Notes: generated by a model not told the origin, from the sequence alone. A stretch of 64,000 nt of DNA from Buxus sempervirens (GCA_947561395.2 OX387186.1:6995888-7059887), one strand, 5' to 3'. Shown: positions 1-12,734, numbered from the stretch's first letter. Numbers and translations are program-made.

Positions 1-771
1 CATGAATCAGTTCGAGACTATGCTAAGAGATGGAAAGAGTTGGCAACACTGGTCCAACCACCACTGCTAGAACAAGAGATGGCATCTTTGTTTATAGCAT
101 CACTTGGTCAACCTTTCTTCACTTTATTACTGGGGCAAAGTTCTGCAAGTTTCAATGACTTGATTTTGACAGCTGATAGAATTGAAGATGCAGTAAGGTC
201 AGGAAAGATAGATAGCAGTGGGCAAAATGCCACTCAGAGGAGGCCAATGGCGAATCAGGGCAATAGAAGCCAAGGACAAGAGCAACCATGGAGAACTGAA
301 GGGCAGGAAGTGAACTATGTTCAACCTACTCAACCTTATCACATCTCCCAGAGGTCCCTGACAACAGCTCCACAGAATCAGGGACAAATGGCCGTAACAT
401 ATCAGGGTCCACCAAGAAGGACAAGAGAAGAAATGGAGGCAAGGCTAAAAAGAGTATTCACTCCACTTCCCTACACACCAGCTGAGTTACTACCCACATT
501 ATTAAAAGGAGGGTATTTGCAAATCAAGCCGCCAAATCCTAGAACATTCATCGGCAAGAATTACAATCCTAATGAGAGATGTGAGTACCACTCAAGGGCA
601 CCGGGACATGACACCAACAGATGTTGGGATCTGAGGCATGATATCCAAGACTTGATTGATCAGAAACGCCTCACCGTAGACCCTCCTACTCCAACCAACA
701 CACCAGCCACTGCTGTGACTCAAAACCCTCTTCCAGATCACAAGAGGGCATCTTCAAGCAGGACAAGTTGA
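1..771 (+). CDS. Ty3/gypsy gag C-terminal part (open at window start)
   Basis: The frame is open from base 1, where it reads HESVRDYAKRWKELATL, to a TGA at 769-771. The true start lies upstream of the window. It carries the end of the retrotransposon gag (capsid-like) domain (SLGQPFFTLLLGQ, then a DRIEDAVRSGKI segment), a Q/N-rich linker, the block FTPLPYTPAELLPTLLKGGY, and a zinc-knuckle-like C-x2-H-x6-H-x4-C motif near residue 185 (CEYHSRAPGHDTNRCW). The gag of element A at 35345-39055 shares all these blocks in the same order. After QNPLPDHK the frame stops, whereas element A continues into a protease. The protein would coat element RNA in cytoplasmic particles. It is the only coding part left in this element. 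Confidence 0.8.
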   Translation, partial: HESVRDYAKRWKELATLVQPPLLEQEMASLFIASLGQPFFTLLLGQSSASFNDLILTADRIEDAVRSGKIDSSGQNATQRRPMANQGNRSQGQEQPWRTEGQEVNYVQPTQPYHISQRSLTTAPQNQGQMAVTYQGPPRRTREEMEARLKRVFTPLPYTPAELLPTLLKGGYLQIKPPNPRTFIGKNYNPNERCEYHSRAPGHDTNRCWDLRHDIQDLIDQKRLTVDPPTPTNTPATAVTQNPLPDHKRASSSRTS

Positions 772-3717
772 AGAAATCAAGCAAGGTTGCAAGGCACAAC
801 CAACCCTCAGACACAGTTCTCCTCCAAGTCCACCATTTCAAGGCTAAGTTAAATTTTATTTTTTTTGCACCGACCATCTCGAGCGAGATCAGTCATTTTG
901 TAAGTGTTTTTGCATACCTTTACTTTCATGCAAACTTTAAAAACTTTTTAAAAAAATAAATAAATAAGAAAAGAAAAAAATTGGCAAGTGTTTGGTCGAT
1001 GATGACATCGCTCTGAGACCACTACCTTTTTGGCATGAACATGATCATGGAAAGATGCCAAGTTGCTCAAAAGTGTCTTCAGCTGGGTGCAAGATATTGC
1101 TCCCATGAGAACCTTTACTGAGCTAGTGGCCATCCTTTCCTGATCCAGACCCTGATTTTCCTTCCACACCTATTTTTACATTGGGCTAGAGCGATCCCTG
1201 AGAGAAAAGAGAGGAAAAGAAAAAGGAAGAAAAAGTGCCTAAACCAGCTAAGGGTCAAGGCTGACTTTTGCATCATGTCTTTGAGAAAGGATGAGAGGCC
1301 ATCCTTCTGCATCCTGAATCAATAATCGCTAGTTAAACACTTTGGGCTTGTTCGTGTTATTCAAATACCCGTATTGTGTCTAGCCACCCCACACTGGGGC
1401 AGAGCCAAAAAGAATAAGAACAAAAGGAAGCAAACTATTCCTGAACTAAATTTGCATCGAATACCTAAACCAAGTTGTCACAACTTCTGCAAAATGATGA
1501 AAGGCCATCCTTGATTTAATCTATCAAGTCTTCAAAACAAAATCCCTAGTCAAATCAGTTGAGCCTAATTTTTTTTTTCTAACCCATTGAGTCATGAGCC
1601 CTAAACATAGTGCTTAGAATGAAAGAAAAAAAAAAGAAAAAAACATGGATGTGCAAAAATGAAGCAAAAAGAAAACAGAAAGCACACTAGGGCATACGAA
1701 TCAAGGTGGACACCCAAAGCAAATGAAAGAAAAGGCCAAGGAAAAGGCGAAGGTCGCAAAAGACCCAAAAAGAAAATGAAAGAAAATGAAAAGGCATTGA
1801 CAAGGCCCAAGCAGTCAAGAAAAGGTTCAAAACATGACTCAACCCATTTGTAAAACTTTGAGCCATCTTCCCTTTCTTCCAAAAACCAAGACCTCAGACT
1901 TCATCTCATCCTATGAGAAAGTCCTTTTAGATTGCAGAAAATGTGACATTTGGATCTATGTAGATCAGTGATGAAGGAATTCAAAAGAAGAATCAGCTTT
2001 AGCAAGACACAAACCATTAACCTAAGAAACACAAGAACTTGAGATTTATATCCCATCATTTCTTAGACTTAAAACTCGGCCAATGTTTCGTCCTATTTTA
2101 AAGACCTCTTAGATCTAAAGGGCATGATGCATGAAAGTCAGTTTAAACCCTTAAACTGGGGCAGGCACTAACCTCGGGGAGAAAAAGAAAGGGAAAGCCT
2201 TCAATTGCAAAATCTTGAAACCACTTAAGACTGGATCAAAGTGAGAAAAATTAGAACTGGGGCTGGGAAATCATTCCTTGAGATGATCATCATTTTAAGC
2301 CTTTGTAGAACCTCCGAGAGTCAATGAAGGCACAAGTCAAGAAATTCATGAGAAAGCGTGTCAGGCACACTGTCTCAAAACACCTCAAGCTAATAAGGCA
2401 ATTTACCATGGTCATTGGTCTTGCCTTTCCCTTTTAAGCACTTGCACAAAGTTTCTAAGAAGAAGTTTTTTTGAAAAAAAAAAAAAAAAAAAAAATTTTT
2501 TTTTTCATTTCATTCCTATGCATTCACACACAAAAATAACCAAGTACGCCACAAGTGCTTACATTTTGAATTTCAGATACCTCACTATTATCTTGAGAAA
2601 TTTGCAGGCCCATGCGAGGCAGGAAATCAAATGGTTTTGATACTGGAGCTAAAAAAAAAAAAAAAAAAGAGCAAACAAGCAAAGGGAAAGAGAAGCAAAC
2701 AAGGGGAATCCGCCACAAAGAAGATGAGTACAGTCAAAAGGACACACAAGCTTCTCATCCAAGACCCCACCAGAGAATGCCGAAAAGAAAGCAAGAGAGG
2801 TGACACCTTCCTCTACAAATGCCCAGCGGAATTTTCCTTGTCAAGAAGAAGTGATTACCCAACAGAAGAAGAATACCAATTGAAGAGAGAGACATTGTCA
2901 GAACATGAAAACCTCAGATAGGCAAAAGAACAGCGCCATTCTACATAGAGACACACTGGGTGAAATAGAATGACAGATGAGAAGGCTCTCATAAAATTTC
3001 CAGAAGAATTTTCCTTTAAAAGGGAGTCTTACAAATCCCAGTGGAGAATCATCAAGGACAATAAAGCTCAGGCAAGCTCAAGAACAAGAGGAGAAGACAT
3101 GTTTTGAAGATTTAAAGGGCAGAGAAGGCCCTCATGTAATTTTCATTTTCCCACTTTTGTATCATAGGATTTGAACCAGGATTCGGATTTCCTCGGTGTG
3201 CTGGGCAGTAGTGACTCTTAGCCAAATAGATTTAGGGGGTAGTGCACCTACATGGGGGATAAAGAATTTCAAACTTTAAAAAAAAAAAAGTAATAATAAT
3301 AATAAAATAAAATAAATAAATAATAAAATAAAAAAATAAATAATAAAAAAAAAGTGAATAAATCTGAAAAGATAAAAGAAGAAGTCAAAAGTCAATGGAA
3401 TAAACAAGAAGAAAAGAGCATTGTTGAAGCACTTTTGCATCAACGCCGAAACAAGTCGATGAGTCTAAGTCCAATCAATCATTTTCAACTTAAACTAAAA
3501 AAAGGGAACAATTCCAAACGCCCAATGGCAAGGAAATTCCCCAGAACTTAGAAGTGAGCTAAAGCAACGCAGAGCTTGCACCGGCGCTTCCACATCTTTG
3601 AAAACATTAAAGGACTTGACTCGTCGGTTATGTCGACAGAAATGCAAAATGCAAAAATAGGGTTCTTTTTATTCTTTGTCATTCATCACCTTGGTGACTC
3701 TGACAAAGAGGGGCAGC
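772..3717 (+). other. Untranslated internal region of element C
   Basis: No credible gene is present on either strand; the short open frames are A/T- or A-rich. The region holds poly-A runs (about 2475-2500 and 2650-2668) and an A-rich AATAA/AATAAATA stretch (3280-3353). It also has recurrent phrases of the ACTGGGGC type (near 1390, 2155 and 2260), as expected between the coding part and the 3' LTR of Tat-lineage elements. It ends in the polypurine tract. Unlike element A, I see no antisense ORF here. Confidence 0.55.
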
Positions 3718-3967
3718 GGTCAGCACCCCATTTTTGCACTATAAAATTGCCCAAGAAGCATATCTTAAACTGGCATATATGTGGGCACGTAAATCGAGGT
3801 TTTTATAGTGGACCCATCTTTTTGAAATAACAAGCCCATAACAAAGAGAATTCTTAACCGATTCCGATGCACCGAACCGTGCTCAAATCGGATGTCAGAC
3901 GGCTAAGTTATGAATAAAATAAATAAAGGGTAGTTTGGGGATTTTTACAAAACCGAAATTGGATGCC

Positions 3968-4005
3968 ACATGGCAGCCACGTGTACACCATGGTGGCTGC
4001 CATGT
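3968..4005. repeat. Perfect palindrome in U3 of element C LTR
   Basis: The 13-bp arms ACATGGCAGCCAC (3968-3980) and GTGGCTGCCATGT (3993-4005) are exact reverse complements around a 12-bp spacer. It is about 470 bp upstream of the TATA box. Confidence 0.9.
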
Positions 4006-4263
4006 AACCAATGACAAATTAAAATTTTGTGGGGTTGTTTTAGTAAATAATTAAGTTTCCTAATGGGGTTTCTTATGCAAATAAATAACAAAGTTAATAA
4101 AAGATTAAGATTAAAAAAATAATAATAATAAAAATAAACAAAGAGAAATGAGTTGGACGAATTGGTCCAACTCATATTCTCTTGAGATATTGAAACTAAA
4201 CCTAAAAAATATAAGCCTAATAAAAATGGGGGACAATATAGACTTTGACCAAACCTAAATGAA

Positions 4264-4445
4264 TGAAGGGTTTAAGAGAGGAATAGGAGTTAGGAGTTAG
4301 GAGTTTAAGTGTTTAAGAGGAGAAGTTAAGAAAATGAGAGGTTTAAGAGAGGAAGAGGAGGAGTTAGGAGTTTAGGTGTTTAAGAGAGGAGTTAGGAGTT
4401 TAGGTGTTTAAGAAATGAGTTAGGAGCTTAGGTGTTTAAAAGGAG
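4264..4445. repeat. Purine-rich minisatellite in element C LTR
   Basis: Irregular tandem units of the type GAGTTAGGAGTTTAGGTGTT with TAAGAGAG linkers fill the 180 bp before the leader. One strand is almost pure A/G/T with very few C. It lies between the palindrome and the TATA box. Confidence 0.75.
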
Positions 4446-5790
4446 AAGTTAAGAAGTTGAATGGGTGAGAATCCTCTATAAAAGGGCTTGAAGTTGAGAG
4501 CAAAAAGGGGGGAAGTAGGAAGAAGTGGAGAAAAGAAGAGGGACGTCTACTAGCAAGGAGGGAGAAAGGAAAACTGCTGTTCACGACACACCAAGGCTCC
4601 AAGACTTGATTTGAAGTGTCAATCCATAACAGGTGAGTCATTTGTTTAATACATTGTATGAGACCTCTCTTTCATTACAATTTTTGAGATAAGATTACAT
4701 GATTGATGAGAGACATGTATATATGTTTGATGGCTTTGGGTAATTTTATCATGTAAAAAAAAAAAAAAAAAGACAAAGATGTAAAGTTCTGAATTTTTTT
4801 CCTGCATTAGGTTTGCACCTGTTTTCCAGATAAACTAATTTTTTTCACCTTGTTCTAGTTTGATTCAATTCTGGAGTCCTGCATGAGATTTGTGGTATTT
4901 TTATTTTAGTTTAATCTAAAAATACGCTCGAGACCTTACACTATGAGTAGGTATTTTATTTTTAATTTTCTTTGGTTCAGATTTTCAATTGGAAATGTAT
5001 AACAGTAACTTTTGGAGTTTCATATCTCTTAAATGAAAATGAATTTTTGAAAACTGCTATAGGTTATTTTAGTGTTTAAAGTTATGATTCTAAGGAATCA
5101 AATTTTGCACAATTTGGTTAAGAATTGAGGGAGATATGAATCTTTGAATGTGGATAGCGCAGTAATTCAGGTTGTTTCATTTTGTTTGTTTCCTTTGTAA
5201 ATTAGTAATTAGGCCATGGTTAAAAGTAGTTCAGGTGGTCTCATTTTCTTACTTTGTAAATTAGTAATTAGTTAATCTTGCATGATAAAAACAATAGAAA
5301 ACAAAACAAAACAAAAAAATAATAAATAATAAGAAAGGGAAAAAGCAAATGAAACAAGCATTGAAGCGATGATTCTTTCTTGTGGTTGAAAATTGTTTTA
5401 GCATGGTTTTGTTTTGTTCATATGGTTTTACTTTCAATGTAATTTTGTGGAGGCCATGTACATATAGATTAATATTTGTTGTACGCTTAAAATGAAAAAA
5501 AAATTAGAAAAGAAAAAAAATAAAAAAAATAAATAAGAGAGCTCATTAAATATCCAACTAATTTAAGGGAATCCATTTCGATGGGACAACCCAGGGTGTT
5601 CAAGGACTTCCCTAGGTTGTAATCGGGTCACTTAACCGGAATCACTGGTGCAGACCAAAAATCAACAAGGTGTCTACCTGCACCATTTCAGGTAGTGGCG
5701 ACTCTATAACAGATTGTAACGCGCTTTTTCCGCGCGCCCGAGGTGTGCACAACCTATTCATGAATATATAGGTTCTCCCAAACTACTTAC

Positions 5791-8700
5791 AAATCCGAAT
5801 CCTCCAAATCTGTAGGTCGGTTTTATGGCAGTATATCGTCCACGGTTCTCAGGGCGAGAGAGGAAGTATTTTTGATAGTTAAGTTCAATGAAGGCAGCTT
5901 TGATAGCTCCATTTCTGAATTCCCCTGGGAAGTCATTTTCACTTTTAACAGGCCTTAGGTTCTTTATATTGAAACCAACATCCTGTAAGTGTTTCACAAC
6001 AAATGGGTCGCCATCACAACCAACAGGTACATTTTCCATCTTCAGAGATTCGACATCTATCATGGTTGGTTCAAGGCGCTGGACTGTGAGCAGGGACGTG
6101 AGACTGGCAGTGTAACTGGAGTTCAGGACCAACACCACGAAGAGCCACACCAGCACGACGACTTTAGTAAAGTTGCTACGAACATTTTCTCCTGTAGGAT
6201 GGATTAATATGAGTATGACAATCATCAATTCCTAAGAAAATGGGACAGACATGGAATTCTTGTTTATACATAGGAGGAGTAACTGGTGGATTGTGCTTAC
6301 TGTGTGCAAAAAAAAGAGTGGAGATGGTGAACCACAAGGCAGTAAAAAATTGATTCTTCCGTGGTCCTCTGAACTCTGGATTGGATCGATGTTCCAAAAA
6401 CCATACAATGAGCATTGTGTAGATGACCATGGCACCTGTCACTAGCCACACCTCTGTGGTGAAAGGCTTCATGAACATCCATGCCTTCTGAGATTCGTCC
6501 GACTTCAGCGGGACTAGCAAAGAAAGGCCGGTTTCTGCAAATGGCTGAGTGAATTCCACGTATTTAGCTCGATTGGCTAGGATTGTTACATCGCCGACCA
6601 CGGCATCAAAACTCTTCCATCAACAACAACGCATAAAACGAATTACATAATCTTTAATAAATCAAAGAACAAAGTGGCAAAGAAGAAACCAAAAAAGTCA
6701 AATAAGATCATGAAAAATGAAAAACATTCCCAGTCCTCTCATCAAACTATCATGTTCACAATCGATTCGTCTGGTTGTCCAAACAAAGAGAACTGGGATG
6801 GATCACAAACAGTAGTAAAAATCCAAAATATTACAGGTCAATCCAGTTTACATCCCTTTTTACCAGTTTTTAACTGTCTATATTGGTTTTATAATCAAAG
6901 AAGACAAGCATTTGAAATGAACGAGGGAGGAATCTGTTGGCATTTTGCAACCAATCAATCCGGTCTGGTATTTAAAACGCCTATATAACAAGGGAAGTTT
7001 CCCTGAGGCCTTCCAACAAACAAGTGGTCAATTAAGAAGTTGAATCCATATAGGGACAGCTAACAACTGACTAAGTTTTGAAATTATAAATTTACTGAAA
7101 GGAGCAAATTTACTCACCAAATTAAAATTATAAATTTATAATGCCCACTTGTAAGGAAAAGGATGAAACAATGACCATGAAGCCAGCTGCTACACCAGTA
7201 AAATACAAACAAGTGGCTCTTGTAACGACCCTTTCCTAATGGTTTTGGCTTTTTAGTTTCTCCCACATTTGTCAGCACTCATGTAGAAGTATGTATTGAA
7301 ATCTGATCTCTAAACAATGAAAGTATCAAGCAGGCGGCATATCTTTTGTTTTTATCTATATCAATTAATATTTAACTAATATTTATCTATATCAACTACT
7401 TTTAAGTTTTTTTTTTTAATTTCTCTGTTACACATACCCAAGATATCTTTTGTTAGATTCCTCATATCAATGTGACATTGTGACATATATGCAGTTGGTG
7501 CATACCTGTGGTTTCTTGGTTTTAGATTGAAAAACCAAATCATCCAGAAGAAGCTTTAAAATTTGTGCTTATGAAGCAAGGGAAGATTTTTGAGGCTTAA
7601 AATCAACAGATAGTTATGAATCAGTACCTTGTCGTGGACCCGATAGACGAGATCGTCATAGGAGCCAATGAACGGCTGATATTCAAAGAGTAGCGTATAG
7701 TTTAAGAGCTTCACAGCAGCCTCAAAAACATCAATGCAGAAACCTGTAACAGACGGCTTGTTTGGATTCTCAGTTGGCCTCACCTTGACAAACTTCTCAA
7801 ATATGGCATTACCCGGAACGCCAATCTTCATTGGCTTTGCATTAGTAGGCATCACCCATCCTTTTGGGACTCCCTGAAAGCCCCATGGCCAATCCTCGGG
7901 ACCAGATGAGATACCCATCTTCACGCCTCTATTCCCCTGCTCCCCACTCTTTTTCACATGTAGGCTGTGTGAGAAACCATAATCGGGGAACCAGTAGTTG
8001 AGCTCTTTGTAACTCTTACCAACAACATTAACAACTCTAAAAACTGGTGGACGTGATAATTTCCCATTTTTGAATTGAATTTCACCAATTAAACCAGTGA
8101 AATTGCTTGAGAGAATTCTTTCCAACAACATTTTTAAGGTTACATTGCCGTTTAAGCTCTTCAATGCCTGTGCTATGGCATAAATGGCATCATGTGCTTT
8201 AAGAGCGTGAGTTCCTGGCTCGAACTTATCTTCCTCGGGGTATTCTGATCGAAAAAGTCTCTTGAAGTTGACATTGAATTCTATAAAGGAAGGGCTAGTT
8301 TCCAAGAAGTTCGTTTTGATTCCAATAACGCCTTTCATGGAGGAGGTAACTGATGAGTTCACGGTATCAAGAAGGTTTGTAACCCCAGTTGCGGTGATCC
8401 ATACAGAGTCTCTCCCCATCATTCCCATGCATTTTGCTTCTTTGAACAAGTGGGCAGCTAATGATAAAGATGACCGAACAATGATAAACACCCTTGATTG
8501 TTTGCCCTCCATCTTCTCAAGCTCTTTACGAACCGCGACTTTTGGATCATTGGCTGAAGAAAAGGGCGGGAGAACCATTCTGTACTCGATCTTTGCGCCT
8601 ACTTCTTGTAGGGCCTCTGAGAGAAGCGTGATCATCCCGAAAGTAGCCCCATAGGCATCATCTTCATAGATCACTATGACCCGTCGCCATCCGTAAGAAT

Positions 8701-9382
8701 GTATGATAGCAGCTACACATCTCATCTCTACAGATTCATCATTAGCCATTCGAACCAAGAACGGCCATCGTTCTAATGTCAACTGCGAGGTAAACCCAGC
8801 TGCTGCCAAGGAGACCACAGGAACTTGTGCTTGCTGTCCAACTTGGGCAACTAACACTGTTTCCTGCCATGTACCCATGCCAAGAATTACTTGTACTTTC
8901 TGATTCTTAGTAAGCTCATCAACTGCAATCAAAATTCAGAAATCCCAAATTATTACAACAATTCTCCTTTAATCATTAGATAAAGATTTCTATTCGGCCC
9001 ACACCAAATCAAAAGGACTAACGAGAACAAACTTACCAGCAGAAGCAGCTTGAAGAGGATTCTCATTGGAGTTGCGTACATGGAGGACTAGTTTGTATTT
9101 GTTATCCGAACTGTTGTTAATATTTCCAATTGCAATCTCCATTGCTACCTTGTTTTCCCTGCCAACACGGGAATCAACATTGACGATGGCACCTATATTT
9201 ACTGCTTGGTTATCAGAAGTATCTTCTACTGACGCAATCAATCCATGAGAAAGTAGAGTGAAGGAGATGAAAGCAAAGATGCAATAGAATTGAGTAGTAG
9301 TAACAGCAAAGATTGAAAGACCCATTTTGGCTAAAATAAAATTAAAAATTGATAAATTCATAGAGAAAAGATCTGAAGCCAT
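5791..9382 (-). CDS. Glutamate receptor-like (GLR) cation channel, 5' exons, incomplete at 3' end
   Basis: This is a plant ionotropic glutamate receptor homologue, a ligand-gated cation channel of the plasma membrane. Exons on the minus strand are 9382 or 9325-9037, 8922-7628, 6613-6301 and 6191-5791. All junctions are GT-AG, and from 9325 the exons sum to 766 whole codons. The start at 9325 gives a plausible signal peptide (MGLSIFAVTTTQFYCIFAF...); 9382 adds 19 residues. Then come the amino-terminal ligand-binding-like domain (VILGMGTWQETVLVA, PVVSLAAAGFTSQ, YGWRRVIVIYEDDAYG), lobe S1 (KIGVPGNAIFEKFVKV, GFCIDVFEAAV, FDAVVGDVTILANRA), M1, the pore loop (FTALWFTISTLFFAH), M3 with SYTASLTSLLTVQ, and the start of S2. 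The coding sequence stops at GFGF before a GTAAGT donor at 5790. The rest of S2, M4 and the tail must lie left of the window. Sequence style suggests clade II. No stop codons interrupt it, so it may still be expressed. Confidence 0.9.
6614..7627 (-). other. GLR intron 2 (1014 bp)
   Basis: It runs from the donor GTACTG after VHDK to the acceptor ...GGAAG before SFDAVVGD, keeping phase 0. It is A/T-rich, with no gene or transposon recognised. The other two introns are short: 8923-9036 (114 bp) and 6192-6300 (109 bp). Confidence 0.8.
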
Positions 9383-10038
9383 TTAAAGGACAGGTACGCC
9401 ATGCATTAAGCCATTCTAACTGGGAGAATAGTTTTCCTTGTAAAGTCAAATTAATTGAACATTCTATCCCGAGTGATGGACTTGGTTTGTTTTTGTTTTC
9501 ATTGAGAGGTTCGCGATTAATATCGGCATCTTCCACGCACTCGAGCCCTGTGACTGCATCCAGCCCTCACAGAGAAAGGTATTGTATATTCAAGCTTCCA
9601 ATCCAGGATTTAAACTACCCGACAATCTATTCATCTAGAAATGCCAAAATCTTGATCAATCGAACGTATGTATGAACGTCAAGTAGAAAAGTCACCAAAT
9701 TTCATGGGTCTCCGTGTAAGCACCTGGTCAAAATCTCAAACAATAGTGTTCAACTCTGACCAAGTCAAGAGTCGTATTATTGCTTATATTTGATTGATCA
9801 AAGTAGGAAGTTTGGGTGTATGCATATACACCATATCAGGACTCTTTGCATCTTTAGTATTGAGCAGATCTACGGTTCCATTTAATCTAGGGGCCTTATG
9901 GTAACTTTATTCCCTAATTAGATTGATAAGGAGGAATAGGGAAACCCGAATCCTTATTTTTCCAAAAGAAAGAGGACGGCTACATCAAGGATGACGGTTG
10001 GGAGAATGAAGAAACGTTTGGGGATTTTTAGTTTGCAG
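9383..10038. other. Intergenic region between the divergent GLR and bZIP genes
   Basis: It holds the upstream region of the GLR (reading left) and either the promoter or an intron of the bZIP gene (reading right). No exon, transposon or RNA gene is recognised. The start of the bZIP coding sequence was not found here and may be lost. Confidence 0.5.
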
Positions 10039-12734
10039 ATATCTTGATCTGTCTCATCTCAGGTGATCCCATGACTGATCCCAAACGCGTTATGAGGTAA
10101 CAAGAATTCTCAGGATCTCTAAAACCCACCAAGAATTGAAAACAAAGAGCACTTCTTCTTGACCTGAACAATTTTTCTTACCTAATTATCTTCTAATTTT
10201 ACTAGAATCTTGGCAAATCGACAATCAGCACAGAGGTCTCGAGTGAGGAAACTACAATATATTTCCGAGCTTTGAACGTAGTGTGACCTCATTACAAGTA
10301 TCTATAAATTAATATCAACTTGTGTTTCTGTTGTTAATTATCGTTATCATATGCTTAAGGTTACTGAATTCTTTTTATTTCTCGGCATTGTCGCCTCGAG
10401 TTGCATTTCTAGACCACCAGCGCTTGATTCTTAACGTGGACAACTGTAATGACCTAAAAAAAAAATGCTTTATGACTTTTGACCCAATCAAATAATTGAC
10501 GGGTCAAAGTCTTTCATATTGGCTTTTGCTTGGTGTTAAACACACAACTCCTTACCTGCACACACACCCAATCAAGCCATTTAAACCCTACCATCACTTC
10601 AACTTTTCTAAAACCCTCTCTTCAAACCATCTCCCTCATTCTCAGGCCCTTTTCTTTCCCTCTCTCTCATTTCACCATTTTGCCATTATCTCCTTCTCCC
10701 TCCCTTAAACCCTAGTATTCATTATTTTGAGGAAAAATGATCTTGAAGATAGATTTCAGACTTGGTGCTCTTAATACAAAGTAAGTGGGTTAATATATTT
10801 CTTATGATTTTGTGCATTAATTCCTTGTTTTTAGTTAAATGATTTCTATATAATGTTATAGATCTGTTTTCCTTTTTTTTTTGTACAAAAAGGAATCGAG
10901 CATGTTAGTGTCTGCTGATATTTCTTGTGTTTTGTTACTAGTGATTAAATATGTGAAAACAACGAATTTGTTATTTTTGCTATCCAGTTAAAATAAAAAT
11001 AAATAATACACTGTGGAAACCCCTTTCTCGGTTTAAGTAAACCTGCACGCAAGGACCCTGTTCATTGTTCATGAACAGAGAAGAGAAGAATCTCAACCAC
11101 CAAGTCATCATCCTTGATGGAGGATGAAAAATCATCCGGCAATAAATATTTAAAAAAAAAAAAAACCATGATTTATTCTTCATTCAAGTTGGAATGGTAA
11201 ATGAGTCAATGTCATTATTCTTTTAGTGGAGGGTGACATCACTGTCTAAGACAACCATGAACCATGGTTCGTTGTTTCATTCAATAAAGAATTTAATAAG
11301 ACAAACACTGTTCATAGTTGTTTCATTCAATAAAGAATTTATTAAGACAAACACTGTTCATAGTCCACTTGTGAACATGATGAGGACTTCATTTTAAAAA
11401 AAAAAAAAAGAGGAATCTGGATGTTAGGTCCATGTGCAAAACCTATGAACTTTTAATTGCAGTTTTGTTCTCAACTCAGCTGACTAATTAGTTCTCATTA
11501 AAGCTATTATAATCAGAATTCAGATTTCCTTATATTGGGGTTTGCTTTGTTCGTCTTCAAGCATTATGGATTAATGTTCTATAATTATTTTAAAAACAGC
11601 ATTTATTTACTTTGTCCTTTATTTGCTGAATTCCATTATCAATTAGGAATGGGAAAGTGAGAAAGAGAGAGAAAGGAAGATTTGGGGTTGGCTATTTTGT
11701 CTTTTAGGTGAAGTGGAAAAGAGATAAAGTGATGGGGTTGGCTATTATGTCTTTTAATTAAAGTAGAAGAGAGAGAAGGAGATGGGGTTGTTTCATGTAC
11801 CATAACATAAGCATACACCCTATTATTGTTTATATATTTGAAATTTTATGAATTGGTGGAATGTTTAATAATTTTTGAAATTAAATCAAAGCATGGCATG
11901 TTGGGTCAGTAGTTTAAGTGAAACATGATTATATGGATATGAGTACTACTAGTATCTTGATACTAGTCTAGTACCCATCACCAAGTGTTGTTGGGAGATA
12001 TAATGTTTGTATTGCTGGTACGAGTTGCTAGTTCAGTGCCCAGCATTTTGAAATGTTTGGGATGATGATTAAATTGTACTGTTAGCCACGCTAGTTCAGT
12101 ACCCGGTGTGTGATTAACCACTGGGATGATTGTGATGCGATTGTACTACTAGTGGCAAGGGTTCACTAGTCCAGTACCCAATATGAAGACTGGCAGACAC
12201 CTATATGGTGGTACTTCTAGTTATGAGGCCACACACTAGTTAAGTAGTCTGCCAGGGACATTCTATTGGGAGTGTGCTTACTGTTAGTGTAGACACCCAA
12301 AAATTGCACGATTTTTGATAAATCTTGAAGGAGAGAAATATTTTATTGAATTTTCAATTCTTAGCATTGGGTTTAAGATCCTTAACCCATTTGAATCCAA
12401 AGCCGCAAAGGAAAAGGCCCGAATTCAATCTTTTATGCAAAGTCAAACTTTTTCGGGTTGAATTTTGTTGACTTTTGACCCCAGAAAATGAAATATTTTT
12501 TTAAAGCAAGATTTGAAGATAATTTTTCCCGGTAATCAGGTTTTTAGCAATGTTATTGCATAAATGAATTTTTTGAGATTTTTAATCTTGACGAATACCT
12601 TGGTATTAACATGTTGAATCTTTTTACCGGACCTGAAAAATCGGAATTTAGCCTGGAACTGGAAAGTTGACTTTTTATTCACTTGGAATTTGGGTCTGAA
12701 AATATTTTTAATGGATTCAAATGGGGGGGTGTTT

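Larger units (their letters stand above)
1..5751 (+). mobile_element. Tat-type LTR retrotransposon C, gag-only derivative (3' portion)
   Basis: The element enters the window inside gag and ends with its 3' LTR. Order seen: gag remnant, about 2.9 kb of untranslated internal sequence, polypurine tract CAAAGAGGGGCAG (3704-3716), LTR. The same polypurine core precedes the 3' LTR of element A, which places both in one lineage. No protease, reverse transcriptase, RNase H or integrase lies between gag and the LTR, so this copy is non-autonomous. It sits in an intron of the GLR gene, on the opposite strand, ending 39 bp from that gene's splice donor. The 5' LTR and the left target-site duplication are outside the window, so the insertion cannot be proved by a TSD. 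The Tat assignment rests on gag similarity to element A, the shared polypurine tract and the LTR motifs. Confidence 0.8.
3718..5751 (+). repeat. 3' LTR of element C (about 2.03 kb)
   Basis: It starts directly after the polypurine tract with GGTCAGCACCCC, which aligns to TGTAGACACCCC at the start of the element A LTR; the first base of the expected TG is changed. It ends at ...AGGTGTGCACA, the same ending as the solo LTR at 57104-59435. A TATA box TATAAAAG lies at 4477-4484. A PBS-like TGGCGACTCT lies inside the LTR at 5696-5705, about 50 bp before its end, as in the other Tat LTRs here. A perfect palindrome (3968-4005) and a G/A minisatellite lie upstream of the TATA box. The left boundary rests on alignment, not on a TSD. 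Confidence 0.75.

Noticed and set aside
1601..2921. Lysine/glutamate- or phenylalanine-rich frames in the element C internal region
   Set aside because: They track A-rich sequence on one strand and T-rich on the other, with no domain or conserved start.
6674..6988. A 104-codon plus-strand frame
   Set aside because: It lies in GLR intron 2, is low-complexity at its start and matches no family I know.
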